NCBI RefSeq assembly: GCF_042678145.1
Contig: NZ_JBHUDG010000017.1
Location: forward strand, 1-64,000
Length of the DNA: 64,000 bases
Origin: Pseudopedobacter beijingensis
GTDB taxonomy: Bacteria > Bacteroidota > Bacteroidia > Sphingobacteriales > Sphingobacteriaceae
Direction of reading: 5' to 3'
Under the pieces are notes generated by a model, which did not search any database, was not told the DNA's origin, and was given only the letters and a program-made list of their open reading frames with translations. This document shows positions 17,869-27,360 of this stretch, one piece after another (positions within the stretch are counted from its first letter, which is position 1; each line of letters begins with the position of its first letter). Position numbers and translations under genes: made by a program.

Positions 17869-19051
17869 ATATAGCGTCTAAAGCTTCTCTTATAGTTTCG
17901 CAGGCAAACTCAATTTCTGCCGTTGTTATCGTAAGTGGCGGAGCTATTCTCATCGCCGTTTCGCAATGTAAGAACCAGTCAATAATTAAGCCATTTTTAG
18001 TGCAGTAATCGCTTACTTTTTCTACTTTCTCAAAAGAGTCCAACTGTATGCTTAACATGAGTCCTAAGCCCCTTGTTTCTTTTATTCTGGGGTGTTTTAA
18101 TAGGGTCCTGAATAATTCTTCCTTTTGTGGTACATCTGCATAAAGTTTTTCCTCCAATATGACTTTAAGGCTGGCCAGACCAGCGGCACAGCTAACAGGG
18201 TGACCACCAAAAGTAGTGATATGTCCAAGAATAGGGTTTTCGGCTAAAGTTCCCATAATCTCTTTAGAGGAGATGAAGGCTCCGATAGGCATTCCGCCGC
18301 CCATTCCTTTGGCCGTTAATAAAATGTCGGGTTGAATATCGTAATGTTCAAAACAAAATAGTTTGCCAGTTCTCCCAAATCCCGTTTGTATTTCGTCCAG
18401 TATTAAGAGTGTGCCTGTTTCGTTGCATTTGTCTCTTAATTTTTTAAAATAGGAGGGGTTAGCGACACGTACACCTGCCTCGCCCTGGATAGATTCTAAT
18501 ATTACAGCAGCAGTTTTTTCGTTAATTAACTCCAGATTTTGTTCGTTATTAAGTTCTATAAAACTAATTCCTGGAAGGAGAGGGCGGTAGGCTTGTTTGT
18601 AAAGCTCATTACCCATCACACTTAAAGCACCGTGTGTACTGCCATGGTAAGAGTTTTTAAATGCAATAATTTCATTACGACCAGTATATCGTTTAGCTAG
18701 TTTTAAAGCCCCTTCAGTAGCCTCTGCTCCTGAATTGGTGAAATAAACAGATGATAAATTATGAGGCAGCACTTTTGCCAATGTAGCGGCAAAATTTACT
18801 TGCGGAGATTGTACATATTCTCCATAGACAGTAACATGTAAATATTGGTCTAATTGCTGTTTAATGGCTTGAATTACAGCCGGGTGCCTATGACCAATAT
18901 TACTGACGGCAAAACCAGACACAAGATCAAGATATTTTTTGCCTTCTGTGTCATAAAGGTAATTGCCCTCTGATTTTTCTATTTGTAATAAACGAGGCGT
19001 ATGAGAGGTTTGCGCCGTGTTTAAGAGAAATAATTGTTTTTGACTTAGCAT
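17861..19051 (-). CDS. Class-III PLP aminotransferase (acetylornithine/ornithine/aspartate aminotransferase family)
   Basis: PLP-dependent aminotransferase of about 396 aa. It has the GAEATEGALKLAKRYTGR cofactor region, ILDEIQTGFGRTGK with the PLP-pyridine Asp, the PLP-lysine in LLTAKGMGGGMPIGAF, and GHITTFGGHPVSCAA. I chose the ATG at 19051 (MLSQKQLF); a TTG two codons further up is less likely. The subfamily includes acetylornithine, ornithine and lysine aminotransferases. No arginine-biosynthesis gene is adjacent, so I do not assign ArgD. It overlaps the MscS gene by 8 bp. Confidence 0.9.
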   Translation of the reverse strand: MLSQKQLFLLNTAQTSHTPRLLQIEKSEGNYLYDTEGKKYLDLVSGFAVSNIGHRHPAVIQAIKQQLDQYLHVTVYGEYVQSPQVNFAATLAKVLPHNLSSVYFTNSGAEATEGALKLAKRYTGRNEIIAFKNSYHGSTHGALSVMGNELYKQAYRPLLPGISFIELNNEQNLELINEKTAAVILESIQGEAGVRVANPSYFKKLRDKCNETGTLLILDEIQTGFGRTGKLFCFEHYDIQPDILLTAKGMGGGMPIGAFISSKEIMGTLAENPILGHITTFGGHPVSCAAGLASLKVILEEKLYADVPQKEELFRTLLKHPRIKETRGLGLMLSIQLDSFEKVEKVSDYCTKNGLIIDWFLHCETAMRIAPPLTITTAEIEFACETIREALDAIYE

Positions 19052-19098
19052 GTACAAATATACGTGTTAAATACTGCCAAGTTTGTAAAGAAATTAAT

Positions 19099-19533
19099 CT
19101 AGTTTCTTTTTAATTGCTGCATCAGCTCCTGTCTAAATTCACGCTCTGCTGAGTACATATCATTGAGTTGCTCAGGAGAGAGAATAGCTTGAAACTTTTT
19201 TTTGTAATTCTGTTTAATGTCCAGAATTTTAGATTCAAAAGAAAAATCGGTATCAACCTGTTTTTCAGGATTGGCCTTATTCTGTTCACGTAATTTTTTT
19301 CTTTGGCTATAAATAGCTCTTAACTCACTCTGATATTCTTTGTATAAGGGAGTGAATTTTTCTTGAGTGTTGGATGGTAGAGCCAGTTTTTTTAATACGA
19401 ATTGTAATTTAAGCTCATCTATCCTTATCCATTTTTGAGTATTATTATTGTTGTCAGTTCCTCTTTCCTGTGCAAAATTAGAAACAGGAGAGAAAGTAAA
19501 TAATACAAATAATATGAATAGTAGTTTTTTCAT
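19099..19533 (-). CDS. Spy/CpxP-like periplasmic helical protein
   Basis: 144-aa exported protein: signal peptide (MKKLLFILFVLFTFSPVSNFAQ), then an all-helical, strongly charged region with LALPSNTQEKFTPLYKEYQ and AILSPEQLNDMYSAEREFR, the LTxxQ-like pattern seen in Spy/CpxP proteins. Such proteins are periplasmic chaperones or stress sensors. It lies 13 bp downstream of the anti-sigma gene and after the ECF sigma gene at 20178, so it is probably the effector or sensor part of this three-gene stress cassette. Confidence 0.72.
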   Translation of the reverse strand: MKKLLFILFVLFTFSPVSNFAQERGTDNNNNTQKWIRIDELKLQFVLKKLALPSNTQEKFTPLYKEYQSELRAIYSQRKKLREQNKANPEKQVDTDFSFESKILDIKQNYKKKFQAILSPEQLNDMYSAEREFRQELMQQLKRN

Positions 19534-19546
19534 GTCGCAAATGTTA

Positions 19547-20146
19547 TTATAAATGGCTGATGTTTTGTTCTATCGTAGAAATATCATCAGTATGCTCAAT
19601 AATGAATTGCATATCGTTAGAGTCCGAATAAGTGTTTAGGTAATCAATAATTTCCTGATCATTCAGTTTCGAGATATTCTCATTCACATTTTGGGTTCCA
19701 TTAAAAGAAACACTGTTTTTATAAAATAAGCCCAAAGCTACAGAAGAAACCAATAATATGGCTGCGGCATATTTAATAAATGAAAGTTTAATGACTCTTG
19801 TTTTCTGAAGAGGTATTTCATTAATCTGTTTTTCAGAAATTTGAGCTGTAATTTTATCATGTAACGAATCAAAATATCCGTCAGGAACATTATACTCGGT
19901 TGTAGTAGTTTTAGATAGCTGATTATCTAAACGAACCTGAGCAAGAATATCCTTTTCCATATTCTCAAAATAAGCAGATGGAATATTAAAAGCACTATCT
20001 TCTTTATAAGATTCAAGCTTAATCTGACTAGATATTTTTTGGTGTAAACCATCAAAATAGTTATCTGGGACAAGAAAATTGTTTTTCTTCAAGTCTTTTA
20101 AGAAAGTGTTTTCCATATCTCCTGCGCTATTTACTTCTTCTTTCAT
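19547..20146 (-). CDS. Putative anti-sigma factor with three repeats
   Basis: 199-aa single-pass membrane protein directly downstream of an ECF sigma gene (31-bp gap). The cytoplasmic part contains three copies of a 19-residue unit with the pattern (F/Y)xVPxxYFDxLxxKIxxQI, at about residues 24-42, 53-71 and 85-103. A transmembrane helix follows at about 122-141 (KYAAAILLVSSVALGLF) and then a short acidic extracytoplasmic tail. The arrangement matches anti-sigma factors of Bacteroidota, but there is no classical zinc-binding ASD motif. Assignment rests on topology and context. Confidence 0.7.
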   Translation of the reverse strand: MKEEVNSAGDMENTFLKDLKKNNFLVPDNYFDGLHQKISSQIKLESYKEDSAFNIPSAYFENMEKDILAQVRLDNQLSKTTTTEYNVPDGYFDSLHDKITAQISEKQINEIPLQKTRVIKLSFIKYAAAILLVSSVALGLFYKNSVSFNGTQNVNENISKLNDQEIIDYLNTYSDSNDMQFIIEHTDDISTIEQNISHL

Positions 20147-20177
20147 GCTTATACAGATAGTTTTTTTTACAAAAGGT

Positions 20178-20726
20178 TTAATCTGATGTTAACAAAAAGT
20201 TCTCTATTTTTTTTACAGCCAGGTGGTAAGATGTTTTTAAAGCTCCTACACTGGTACCTAATATGTCTGAAATTTCCTGAAATTTAAGATCATCATAATA
20301 TTTCATGTTAAATACCAGACGTTGTTTTTCTGGAAGGGTAAGGATAGCCTGTTGTAGTTTCTTTTGAATCTCCTCGCCGGTAAAGTAGTTGTCGTCATTC
20401 AGGCTATCACCCAGCTTTTCCGCCATCTCCTCATAGCTTACATTTAATTTGTCTTTCTTCTTGTTCAGGAAAGTAATACATTCGTTAGTTGCAATCCGGT
20501 ATAACCAGGTGTATAATTGCGAATCTTGTCTGAAATTATCCAGGTTTTTCCAAACTTTAATAAAAACGTCCTGTACAAGGTCATCAGCATCATCATGGTT
20601 TATAACCATCCTCCTGATATGCCAATACACTTTCTGCTGGTATTTTTTTAGCAATAGCGAAAAAGCCTCCTGACGTTTGTTTTCGTCCTGAAACATATTT
20701 AACAACTCGCGATCGTCTATTTGCAT
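20178..20726 (-). CDS. ECF RNA polymerase sigma factor
   Basis: 182-aa sigma factor with region 2 (DDADDLVQDVFIKVWKNL, TWLYRIATNECITFLNKKK) and region 4 (LPEKQRLVFNMKYYDDLKFQEISDILG, then SVGALKTSYHLAVKKIE). It starts a three-gene unit with the repeat-containing anti-sigma and Spy-like proteins. A terminator at 20745-20780 separates it from the upstream transketolase genes, so it must have its own promoter. Confidence 0.94.
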   Translation of the reverse strand: MQIDDRELLNMFQDENKRQEAFSLLLKKYQQKVYWHIRRMVINHDDADDLVQDVFIKVWKNLDNFRQDSQLYTWLYRIATNECITFLNKKKDKLNVSYEEMAEKLGDSLNDDNYFTGEEIQKKLQQAILTLPEKQRLVFNMKYYDDLKFQEISDILGTSVGALKTSYHLAVKKIENFLLTSD

Positions 20727-20744
20727 AATAATATTCAGATTAAA

Positions 20745-20780
20745 TAAAAAAGCCGAAGTTTTAAAGGCTCCGGCTTTTTT
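20745..20780 (-). terminator. Intrinsic terminator of the transketolase unit
   Basis: Stem AAAAAAGCCGAAG pairs with CTCCGGCTTTTTT with one mismatch; A-run and T-run flank it. It lies 17 bp past the transketolase C-subunit stop in the minus direction. Confidence 0.85.
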
Positions 20781-20796
20781 ATAAAAGTAATAATTT

Positions 20797-21750
20797 TTAT
20801 TTACGTTTCATTACTTTCTTAACGGCTTCTACAATATTAGAACTGTCTAATCCGTATTTTTTCATTAATTCAGCAGGTGTACCACTCTCTCCAAAGCTAT
20901 CGTTAACAGCAACGTATTCGATAGGAGTAGGAAGTTCCTGTGCTAAGATTTGCGCAATGCTATCACCCAAACCACCTAATCTATTGTGTTCTTCACAAGA
21001 AACCACACATCCTGTTTTTCTTACAGATTTAAGGATAGCCTCTTTGTCAATAGGTTTGATAGTATGGATGTTGATGATTTCTGCATCAATACCTTCTTCT
21101 GCTAATTTTTCTCCAGCCAAGATAGCTTCCCATACCAGGTGGCCAGTAGCAAAAATACTTACATCAGCACCTTCGTTTACCATCCATGCTTTTCCGATTT
21201 CGAATTTCTGATCAGCAGGAGTAAAAACAGGGATTACCGGACGGCCAAATCTCAAATAAACAGGGCCTTCATGTTCTGCAATAGCAATAGTTGCAGCTTT
21301 TGTTTGGTTATAGTCGCAAGGGTTGATAACAGTCATACCCGGCAACATTTTCATCATACCAAGATCTTCAAGTATTTGGTGAGTAGCACCATCTTCACCT
21401 AAAGTTAAACCAGCATGCGAAGCACATATTTTTACGTTTTTGTCAGAGTAAGCAACTGACTGTCTGATTTGGTCGTAAACCCTTCCTGTAGAAAAGTTTG
21501 CAAAAGTTCCCGTGAAAGGGATTTTACCGCCAATGGTCATACCAGCAGCAATACCAATCATGTTTGCTTCAGCAATACCTACTTGTACAAATCTGTCTGG
21601 GAATTCTTTTTGGAAGTCGCCCATTTTTAGTGAGCCAATAAGGTCGGCACAAAGCCCTACAACATTTTTATTTTTTCTACCAGCTTCTAATAAACCAGCA
21701 CCGAAACCAGAACGTGTGTCTTTTTTTTCAGTATATGTGTATTTTTTCAT
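20797..21750 (-). CDS. Transketolase, C-terminal subunit
   Basis: 317-aa half of a split transketolase (pyrimidine-binding and C-terminal domains), which joins the N-terminal subunit encoded 28 bp upstream. It has GIAEANMIGIAAGMTIGG with the catalytic Glu that contacts the ThDP pyrimidine, SHAGLTLGEDGATHQILED, and a C-terminal domain with EEHNRLGGLGDSIAQ. The enzyme moves two-carbon units between pentose-phosphate sugars. Split transketolases are common in Bacteroidota and archaea. Confidence 0.95.
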   Translation of the reverse strand: MKKYTYTEKKDTRSGFGAGLLEAGRKNKNVVGLCADLIGSLKMGDFQKEFPDRFVQVGIAEANMIGIAAGMTIGGKIPFTGTFANFSTGRVYDQIRQSVAYSDKNVKICASHAGLTLGEDGATHQILEDLGMMKMLPGMTVINPCDYNQTKAATIAIAEHEGPVYLRFGRPVIPVFTPADQKFEIGKAWMVNEGADVSIFATGHLVWEAILAGEKLAEEGIDAEIINIHTIKPIDKEAILKSVRKTGCVVSCEEHNRLGGLGDSIAQILAQELPTPIEYVAVNDSFGESGTPAELMKKYGLDSSNIVEAVKKVMKRK

Positions 21751-21778
21751 TTGTGATTGTCGTAAAAGAGAGTTTTGA

Positions 21779-22624
21779 TTAGTAATCGCCCAAAGTTTCT
21801 TCTAGTTGAGCCAAACCAGCTGCCAATTGCTCATCATTTGGAGCAATACCATGCCATTTATGAGAACCTTCCATAAAGTCAACACCTTTACCCATTTCTG
21901 TTTTCATCATAATAGCAATAGGTTTTCCATTTCCGGTTCTTGATTTTGCAAGCTCTAATGTTTCAACAATCTCAGTCATGTTGTTTCCATCTGCATGCAT
22001 TACTTCCCATCCAAAAGCTTCAAACTTAGCGCCTAAATCACCTAAACTTAATACCTGAGAGGTAGGTCCATCTATCTGTTGTCCATTGTAATCAACAGTA
22101 GCAATTAAATTGTCTACCTTATTATGAGGAGCAAACATAATTGCTTCCCAGTTTTGACCTTCTTGTAGTTCTCCATCTCCGTGTAGTGAGAAAACCACAG
22201 TATTATCATTGTTCAATTTTTTGCTTAATGCAGCACCAATAGCAACAGACATGCCCTGACCTAAAGATCCTGATGCAATTCTAACTCCAGGAAGGTGTTC
22301 ATGTGTTGTAGGGTGACCTTGAAGTCTTGAGTTTAGTTTTCTGAATGTTTTCAGTTCCTCAACATCAAAATACCCAGCTCTTGCCAAAACACTGTAAAAA
22401 ACAGGTGATATATGACCGTTAGACAAGAAGAATAAATCTTCTCCAATTCCATCCATTTTAAAATCAGGATTGTTTTTCATTACTCTGAAGTACAGAGCAA
22501 CCAAGAAATCGGCACAGCCTAAAGAACCTCCTGGGTGGCCTGATTGGCAGTCGTACACCATTCTAATAATGTCTCTTCTCACCTGAGAAGCAATCTGTTC
22601 TAATTCTTTAATTTCTTTAGCCAT
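21779..22624 (-). CDS. Transketolase, N-terminal subunit
   Basis: 281-aa ThDP pyrophosphate-binding half of the split transketolase. Visible features: SGHPGGSLGCADFLVALYF near the N terminus, LPGVRIASGSLGQGMSVAIG, and the ThDP/Mg signature HGDGELQEGQNWEAIMFA ending with VDYNGQQIDG. The C-terminal GSHKWHGIAP matches family usage. It is the first gene of the two-gene unit. Confidence 0.95.
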   Translation of the reverse strand: MAKEIKELEQIASQVRRDIIRMVYDCQSGHPGGSLGCADFLVALYFRVMKNNPDFKMDGIGEDLFFLSNGHISPVFYSVLARAGYFDVEELKTFRKLNSRLQGHPTTHEHLPGVRIASGSLGQGMSVAIGAALSKKLNNDNTVVFSLHGDGELQEGQNWEAIMFAPHNKVDNLIATVDYNGQQIDGPTSQVLSLGDLGAKFEAFGWEVMHADGNNMTEIVETLELAKSRTGNGKPIAIMMKTEMGKGVDFMEGSHKWHGIAPNDEQLAAGLAQLEETLGDY

Positions 22625-22830
22625 TTTTTCGTTAAAACATAAAATCGCGGCAATGTAACTAAATTATTGCTAATTCGTAAAAAAAAACAAACGTCAGGAA
22701 TGAACTTTTTGTTTAAATAGCATGAAGTTTAGATTAATAAGAACAAATTAAAATTCAATGATTGTGTTTTTGTTAATTTTTTATTTTTTGATGCTTATTG
22801 TATGGTTTGTATGTTGTATATATTTTAATT

Positions 22831-25212
22831 ATGGGTAAAAAATTACTTAAAGAATCTTTTCTGAAAAACATATCTCTCTTAATTATTCTGTTTATTTCAA
22901 CCTTGAATGTGTTGGCGCAAGAAGGCTCGGTCGGTATAGGTACGCGTCAACCCAATGCTAACGCCATATTGGACATCGTTTCTAAAGAAAAAGGTGTACT
23001 TGTTTCCAGATTAACAAATACTGAAAGAGCAGTATTAACCTTGAAGTTATCACAGGCAGATACCGGATTGTTGATTTACAATATTTCAGAAAATCAGTTT
23101 AATTATTGGGATGGGGTTTCGTGGTCTGTTTTAGGAATGGAAACAGGAACAAGTACATTTTGGTATACTGGTAAAACCCCCCCTTCATCATCTTATCCTA
23201 TCGATGCCAAAAATCAGGACTTGTATTTAAATACAGTTACCGGAGATGTTTACAGGTATAATGGAACGCTTTGGGGAACACCAATAGGTAATTTAACCAC
23301 AGGGATTGTAGGTCCGAAAGGAGAACAGGGTGTGCAAGGGCTTCAGGGAATCCCAGGGCCGGTAGGTCCTAAGGGTGATAAGGGAGAAGCAGGAGATGTA
23401 GGGCTTCAGGGTGAAGTAGGTCCGGTTGGTCCAAAAGGAGATAAAGGTGCTGATGGCGATAAAGGAATCCAAGGAGATATTGGTCCAAAAGGAGAAAGAG
23501 GAGATCAGGGAGCTTTATGGTTTACAGGAGAAGGGGCACCGGGAAATACGCTGTCAGGGTTAAGAACCGATGATTTATATTTAAATACTAAAACAGGTGA
23601 AGTTTATCGTTACCTGGTGAATGGATGGTCAGGTGTAATTGCCAATTTAACAACTGGTGTGGAAGGACCTAAAGGTGAAAAAGGAGATGCTGGTGCGGTT
23701 TGGTTTAATGGAGATGGAAATCCCAATACATCTCTGATAGGAGGAGTAAGAGTAGACGATCTTTTCCTGAATAATAAAACAGGACAGGTTTATAAATATA
23801 CAGTTACCGGGTGGCAGGGACCAATAGCCAATTTAACAACAGGTATAGAAGGACCTATTGGGCCTGTGGGACCAAAAGGGGAAAAAGGTGACCAGGGAGT
23901 AAGTGGAGTAGCAGGACCTGTGGGGGCTAAAGGGGACAAGGGAGATCAGGGAGTTTCTGGCCCGCAAGGCCCCAGAGGAGATAAGGGGGATAGAGGAGAG
24001 CAAGGTATACAGGGGGTTCAGGGAGCTCAGGGATTGCAAGGCCAAAAGGGAGAAAAAGGAGATTCGGGGTTAAAGGGAGATAGAGGCGAAAAAGGAGATA
24101 AGGGAGAAAAAGGAGAAACAGGTCCACAGGGGGAGATAGGATTGACAGGAGCTAAGGGAGACAAAGGCGATAAGGGCGATCCGGGAGTGAAAGGAGACCA
24201 GGGTGTTCAGGGGAAAACAGGCGAGAAGGGCGATACTGGAGAAAGGGGGCTCCAGGGAGAAAAAGGCGAACAGGGATTGCTTGGCCCTGGAGGTCCAGCA
24301 GGGCCTCAGGGAATCCAGGGGGTACCAGGAGAGCAAGGAATTCAGGGGAAAGCTGGCGAAAAAGGTGAAAGAGGCGAAAAAGGCGATACGGGTCCCATTG
24401 GACCACAGGGTATAAAAGGTGATACAGGTTCGCAGGGACCAATTGGACCGGCCGGGGCTACAGGGTCTCAAGGTCCTGCCGGACCTCAGGGAGAAAAAGG
24501 AGAAGTTGGTCCAAAAGGAGAAAAAGGTGATATAGGGCCAGATGGTGTGAAAGGACTTAAAGGTGATCCGGGAAATTCCTGGTATGAAGGGTCTTCGGTG
24601 CCGGATGAATTATTAGGTAATACTGGTGATTTATATTTAGATAAATTGAGCGGCGATGTTTATAAAAAAACAGGCCAGTTCTTATGGGAAAAAACAGCTA
24701 ACATTAAAGGGCCTGTTGATACTTCGACATCCTGGCAAATAAACGGTAATGCAGGAACAAAACCTGAAATATCAGGAACAGCAGGATCATTTTTGGGGAC
24801 TAAAGATGCAAAAGACTTGATTTTTGCAACAAATAATGTAGAAGTTATTCGTATAACATCTTCAGGGAATGTGGGAGTAAGCCAAACTTCACCTCAGGCA
24901 AAACTACATGTTAATGGAGACGTATACCTAGGGTCTGCAGGAAGTATATTAAAAGGGATTGCTAAAGGTACCTTCACCTTTACAGGAGAGTCAATTGCGG
25001 CAGCGGCTGCATTTAAAAAAACAATTACGTTAGGCAGGGCCAATTTAGAATCGGTAATTACGGTTTCTCCAAATCAGGAATTACCAGATGGTGTTTCTGT
25101 TTCTTATGTCAGAGGGATTGGAACCAATCAGATAGAGGTGAAATTGTATAATGCAGGTCCAAATGCAGTAGTTTTACCTGATATTGTTTTTACCGCTGTA
25201 ATTGTTAATTAA
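22831..25212 (+). CDS. Collagen-like surface protein with interspersed modules
   Basis: 793-aa exported protein. I start it at ATG 22831, which leads into a signal peptide (IIILFISTLNVLAQ-like core, cleavage near AQEG). After a short 'GSVGIGTRQPNANAILDI' head there are three blocks of Gly-X-Y collagen repeats, the longest of about 240 residues (nt about 23850-24575), rich in GPKGEKGDKG and GPQG. Between and around them are four copies of a roughly 50-residue module ending DLYLN-(T/K)-TG-x-VY. The C terminus (after SPQAKLHVNGDVYLG) is a probable trimerisation or tail-fibre-like head. No T9SS C-terminal domain is present. Gene order with a T9SS cargo, PorP and OmpA suggests a surface fibre or adhesin. 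Confidence 0.85.
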   Translation: MGKKLLKESFLKNISLLIILFISTLNVLAQEGSVGIGTRQPNANAILDIVSKEKGVLVSRLTNTERAVLTLKLSQADTGLLIYNISENQFNYWDGVSWSVLGMETGTSTFWYTGKTPPSSSYPIDAKNQDLYLNTVTGDVYRYNGTLWGTPIGNLTTGIVGPKGEQGVQGLQGIPGPVGPKGDKGEAGDVGLQGEVGPVGPKGDKGADGDKGIQGDIGPKGERGDQGALWFTGEGAPGNTLSGLRTDDLYLNTKTGEVYRYLVNGWSGVIANLTTGVEGPKGEKGDAGAVWFNGDGNPNTSLIGGVRVDDLFLNNKTGQVYKYTVTGWQGPIANLTTGIEGPIGPVGPKGEKGDQGVSGVAGPVGAKGDKGDQGVSGPQGPRGDKGDRGEQGIQGVQGAQGLQGQKGEKGDSGLKGDRGEKGDKGEKGETGPQGEIGLTGAKGDKGDKGDPGVKGDQGVQGKTGEKGDTGERGLQGEKGEQGLLGPGGPAGPQGIQGVPGEQGIQGKAGEKGERGEKGDTGPIGPQGIKGDTGSQGPIGPAGATGSQGPAGPQGEKGEVGPKGEKGDIGPDGVKGLKGDPGNSWYEGSSVPDELLGNTGDLYLDKLSGDVYKKTGQFLWEKTANIKGPVDTSTSWQINGNAGTKPEISGTAGSFLGTKDAKDLIFATNNVEVIRITSSGNVGVSQTSPQAKLHVNGDVYLGSAGSILKGIAKGTFTFTGESIAAAAAFKKTITLGRANLESVITVSPNQELPDGVSVSYVRGIGTNQIEVKLYNAGPNAVVLPDIVFTAVIVN

Positions 25213-26397
25213 ATGAAAAAACTTGCAGCTATACTATCAGTGTGGTTATGTGCCATGAATTTATGTGCCCAAATGATTGTTCAGAAAGGAAGTGGACTTA
25301 CTATTCAGAACGGAGCAGATATTATCGTAGAATCGGATATTATTAATGAGGATAAAATACAGAATGATGGAGTTTTGAGATTTACCGGAGATTGGGAAAA
25401 CAAAAATAAATACGGTGGCTTGATGGAAGGTTCGAAGGGAGAAGTAATACTCATAGGTAATTCTCAGAAATTAAAAGGAACATTTCCAATGTCTTTTTAT
25501 ACTTTAAAACTCACTGGTGCAGGTATTAAATCAGTGAATCAGGATATGCAAATCCTGAACCTGCTGGATTTAAATGATGGAGAATTGGAATTAGTAGCCA
25601 CTAAGCTAACCTTATTAAACGGAGTTGAACATGCTTTAAAAAGAAACAGAGGAATTATAAGTGCCACAGAGGGAGGTTTTTTCTATCGAAATTTGGAGGA
25701 AAAAGGAACTTATTTGTATCCTATGGGAAGTAGTAAAACCGGGCAATTCCTTTACAGACCAATAGAAGTTGACCTGAATGGAGATCACGAAAATCTTTTC
25801 GGTGTTTCTTTCCTTGCAAAAGACCCTGGTAATAACTATTACTATCGGGAAAATAGAAAGGATAATGTTTCGGAAGTAAATTCTAAATTTTATCATGTTC
25901 TGGATAGGACAAAGGGAGACGCTCAGTTAAAAGTAAATTATTTTTATAGTAGCAATGACGGGTATTCTGCACTGGCTAAATGGACAGATAATCTTTGGGA
26001 AAATATTACGCTATATAAATCTTTAGATTTAACCTCTCAAGATTTAAACAGGCAGATGGTTTTTATTGCAGACAAGAGTTTTGGGAATGTCCCGGTTACT
26101 TTGGCGAATTTAAAAGAGGCCCATAATCTGGTTTTTTACAATAGCTACTCGCCTGATGGTGATGGTAAGAATGATACCTGGACAATAGGTAATATAGATA
26201 ATTATCCGGAAAATGAAATTACCATATTTAACAGATGGGGTGGAGAAGTATTCAAAACAAAATCATTCTCTTCAATAAACCGGTGGGATGGTGCGTCCTT
26301 AAGTGAGGGAACATATTATTATCTGTTGAGGGTGAAAATAGAAAATGAGTATAAGGTGTTTAAAGGCTTTGTGTCTTTAGTTAAGAATCAGAGATAA
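25213..26397 (+). CDS. T9SS-secreted protein with gliding-motility-type C-terminal domain (type B)
   Basis: 394 aa with a signal peptide (cleavage after LCAQ) and a mostly beta body. The C-terminal region of about 85 residues has the CHU_C/type-B sorting features: SPDGDGKNDTWTIGNI, then EITIFNRWGGEVF and YYYLLRV. Such domains direct export through the type IX secretion system. The ATG immediately follows the stop codon of the collagen-like gene, and its own stop overlaps the start of the PorP/SprF gene (TAATGA arrangement), so the four genes are translationally linked. Confidence 0.88.
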   Translation: MKKLAAILSVWLCAMNLCAQMIVQKGSGLTIQNGADIIVESDIINEDKIQNDGVLRFTGDWENKNKYGGLMEGSKGEVILIGNSQKLKGTFPMSFYTLKLTGAGIKSVNQDMQILNLLDLNDGELELVATKLTLLNGVEHALKRNRGIISATEGGFFYRNLEEKGTYLYPMGSSKTGQFLYRPIEVDLNGDHENLFGVSFLAKDPGNNYYYRENRKDNVSEVNSKFYHVLDRTKGDAQLKVNYFYSSNDGYSALAKWTDNLWENITLYKSLDLTSQDLNRQMVFIADKSFGNVPVTLANLKEAHNLVFYNSYSPDGDGKNDTWTIGNIDNYPENEITIFNRWGGEVFKTKSFSSINRWDGASLSEGTYYYLLRVKIENEYKVFKGFVSLVKNQR

Positions 26398-27359
26398 TGA
26401 AAAGGTATTTAATCCTTCTTAGTATATCTATAATATTGTGTGTGGAAACCAGAGGTCAGCAAGACCCTCAATTTTCACAGTATATGTTCAATAGTTTGGT
26501 CATCAATCCAGCCTATGCCGGATATAAAGAAAACCTTAATGTCAATGCATCTTATAGAAATCAGTGGGTAGGTGTAGAAGGAGCACCAAAAACACAAACT
26601 TTAATAGTAGACGCATCATTAGCAAAAGATCGTGTAGGTTTAGCATTAGGGATAATCAATGATAAATATGGACTAAGAGGAAAATCTTCAGGATATATAA
26701 ATTATTCATATAAGCTGTTAATGGGAGAAAAAGGAATGCTGGCTTTAGGGTTAGCAGGCGGAATTGCTCAATTTACTTACGACTCAGACAGAGCTACCTA
26801 TGAAAATGAACAGCAGACCGATTTTTTGAACGGGAAATACACTTATATGGAGCCAGAAGCAAGATTTGGAATACATTACAGTACAGATAGGTTCTTTTTA
26901 GGTTTATCTGCAACAAATCTGTTTTCAGAAGTTTTTTCTCCGGCAAACTCCATCAGACAAGTAGTAACCAATCGAAATAATCATTTCTTTCTTTCAACAG
27001 GGTATCTTTTTGATGTTAATGAATATCTTAAATGTAAGCCCACTATTCTCATTAAAGAAGATGTGAAAGGACCAACAGGTATAGACGGAAACCTGAATTT
27101 TTTAGTAGCAGATAAAGTCTGGATAGGCGGTTCGTATCGATATAATGCAAATTTATGGAAGAAAAACATAACAAATGCAGCCAACGGCAGCGCATTAGTA
27201 GCTATGGTCCAGTTTGTTGATGATACATGGAATATTGGTTATTCTTATGATTATTCTACCTCAGCATTAAAAAGTTTCAATTCTAGTCACGAAATTAGCG
27301 TCGGTTTTGTATTAAGTAAAAACAGGAGTATGAAAATCCTGAACCCAAGGTATTTCTAA
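26397..27359 (+). CDS. PorP/SprF family outer-membrane protein
   Basis: 320-aa beta-barrel protein with signal peptide and the family N terminus QQDPQFSQYMFNSLVINPAY, followed by RNQWVGVEGAPKTQTL. PorP/SprF proteins cooperate with T9SS type-B substrates and help attach them at the surface; genes for cargo and PorP are typically adjacent, as here. Its start overlaps the cargo stop and it ends one base before the OmpA-family gene. Confidence 0.93.
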   Translation: MKRYLILLSISIILCVETRGQQDPQFSQYMFNSLVINPAYAGYKENLNVNASYRNQWVGVEGAPKTQTLIVDASLAKDRVGLALGIINDKYGLRGKSSGYINYSYKLLMGEKGMLALGLAGGIAQFTYDSDRATYENEQQTDFLNGKYTYMEPEARFGIHYSTDRFFLGLSATNLFSEVFSPANSIRQVVTNRNNHFFLSTGYLFDVNEYLKCKPTILIKEDVKGPTGIDGNLNFLVADKVWIGGSYRYNANLWKKNITNAANGSALVAMVQFVDDTWNIGYSYDYSTSALKSFNSSHEISVGFVLSKNRSMKILNPRYF

Positions 27360-27360
27360 T

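Noticed and set aside
23833..24471. Several long minus-strand ORFs opposite the collagen-like gene
   Set aside because: They arise because Gly-X-Y codons rarely give stops on the other strand. The translations are low-complexity Leu/Pro/Phe/Ser text with no start context.
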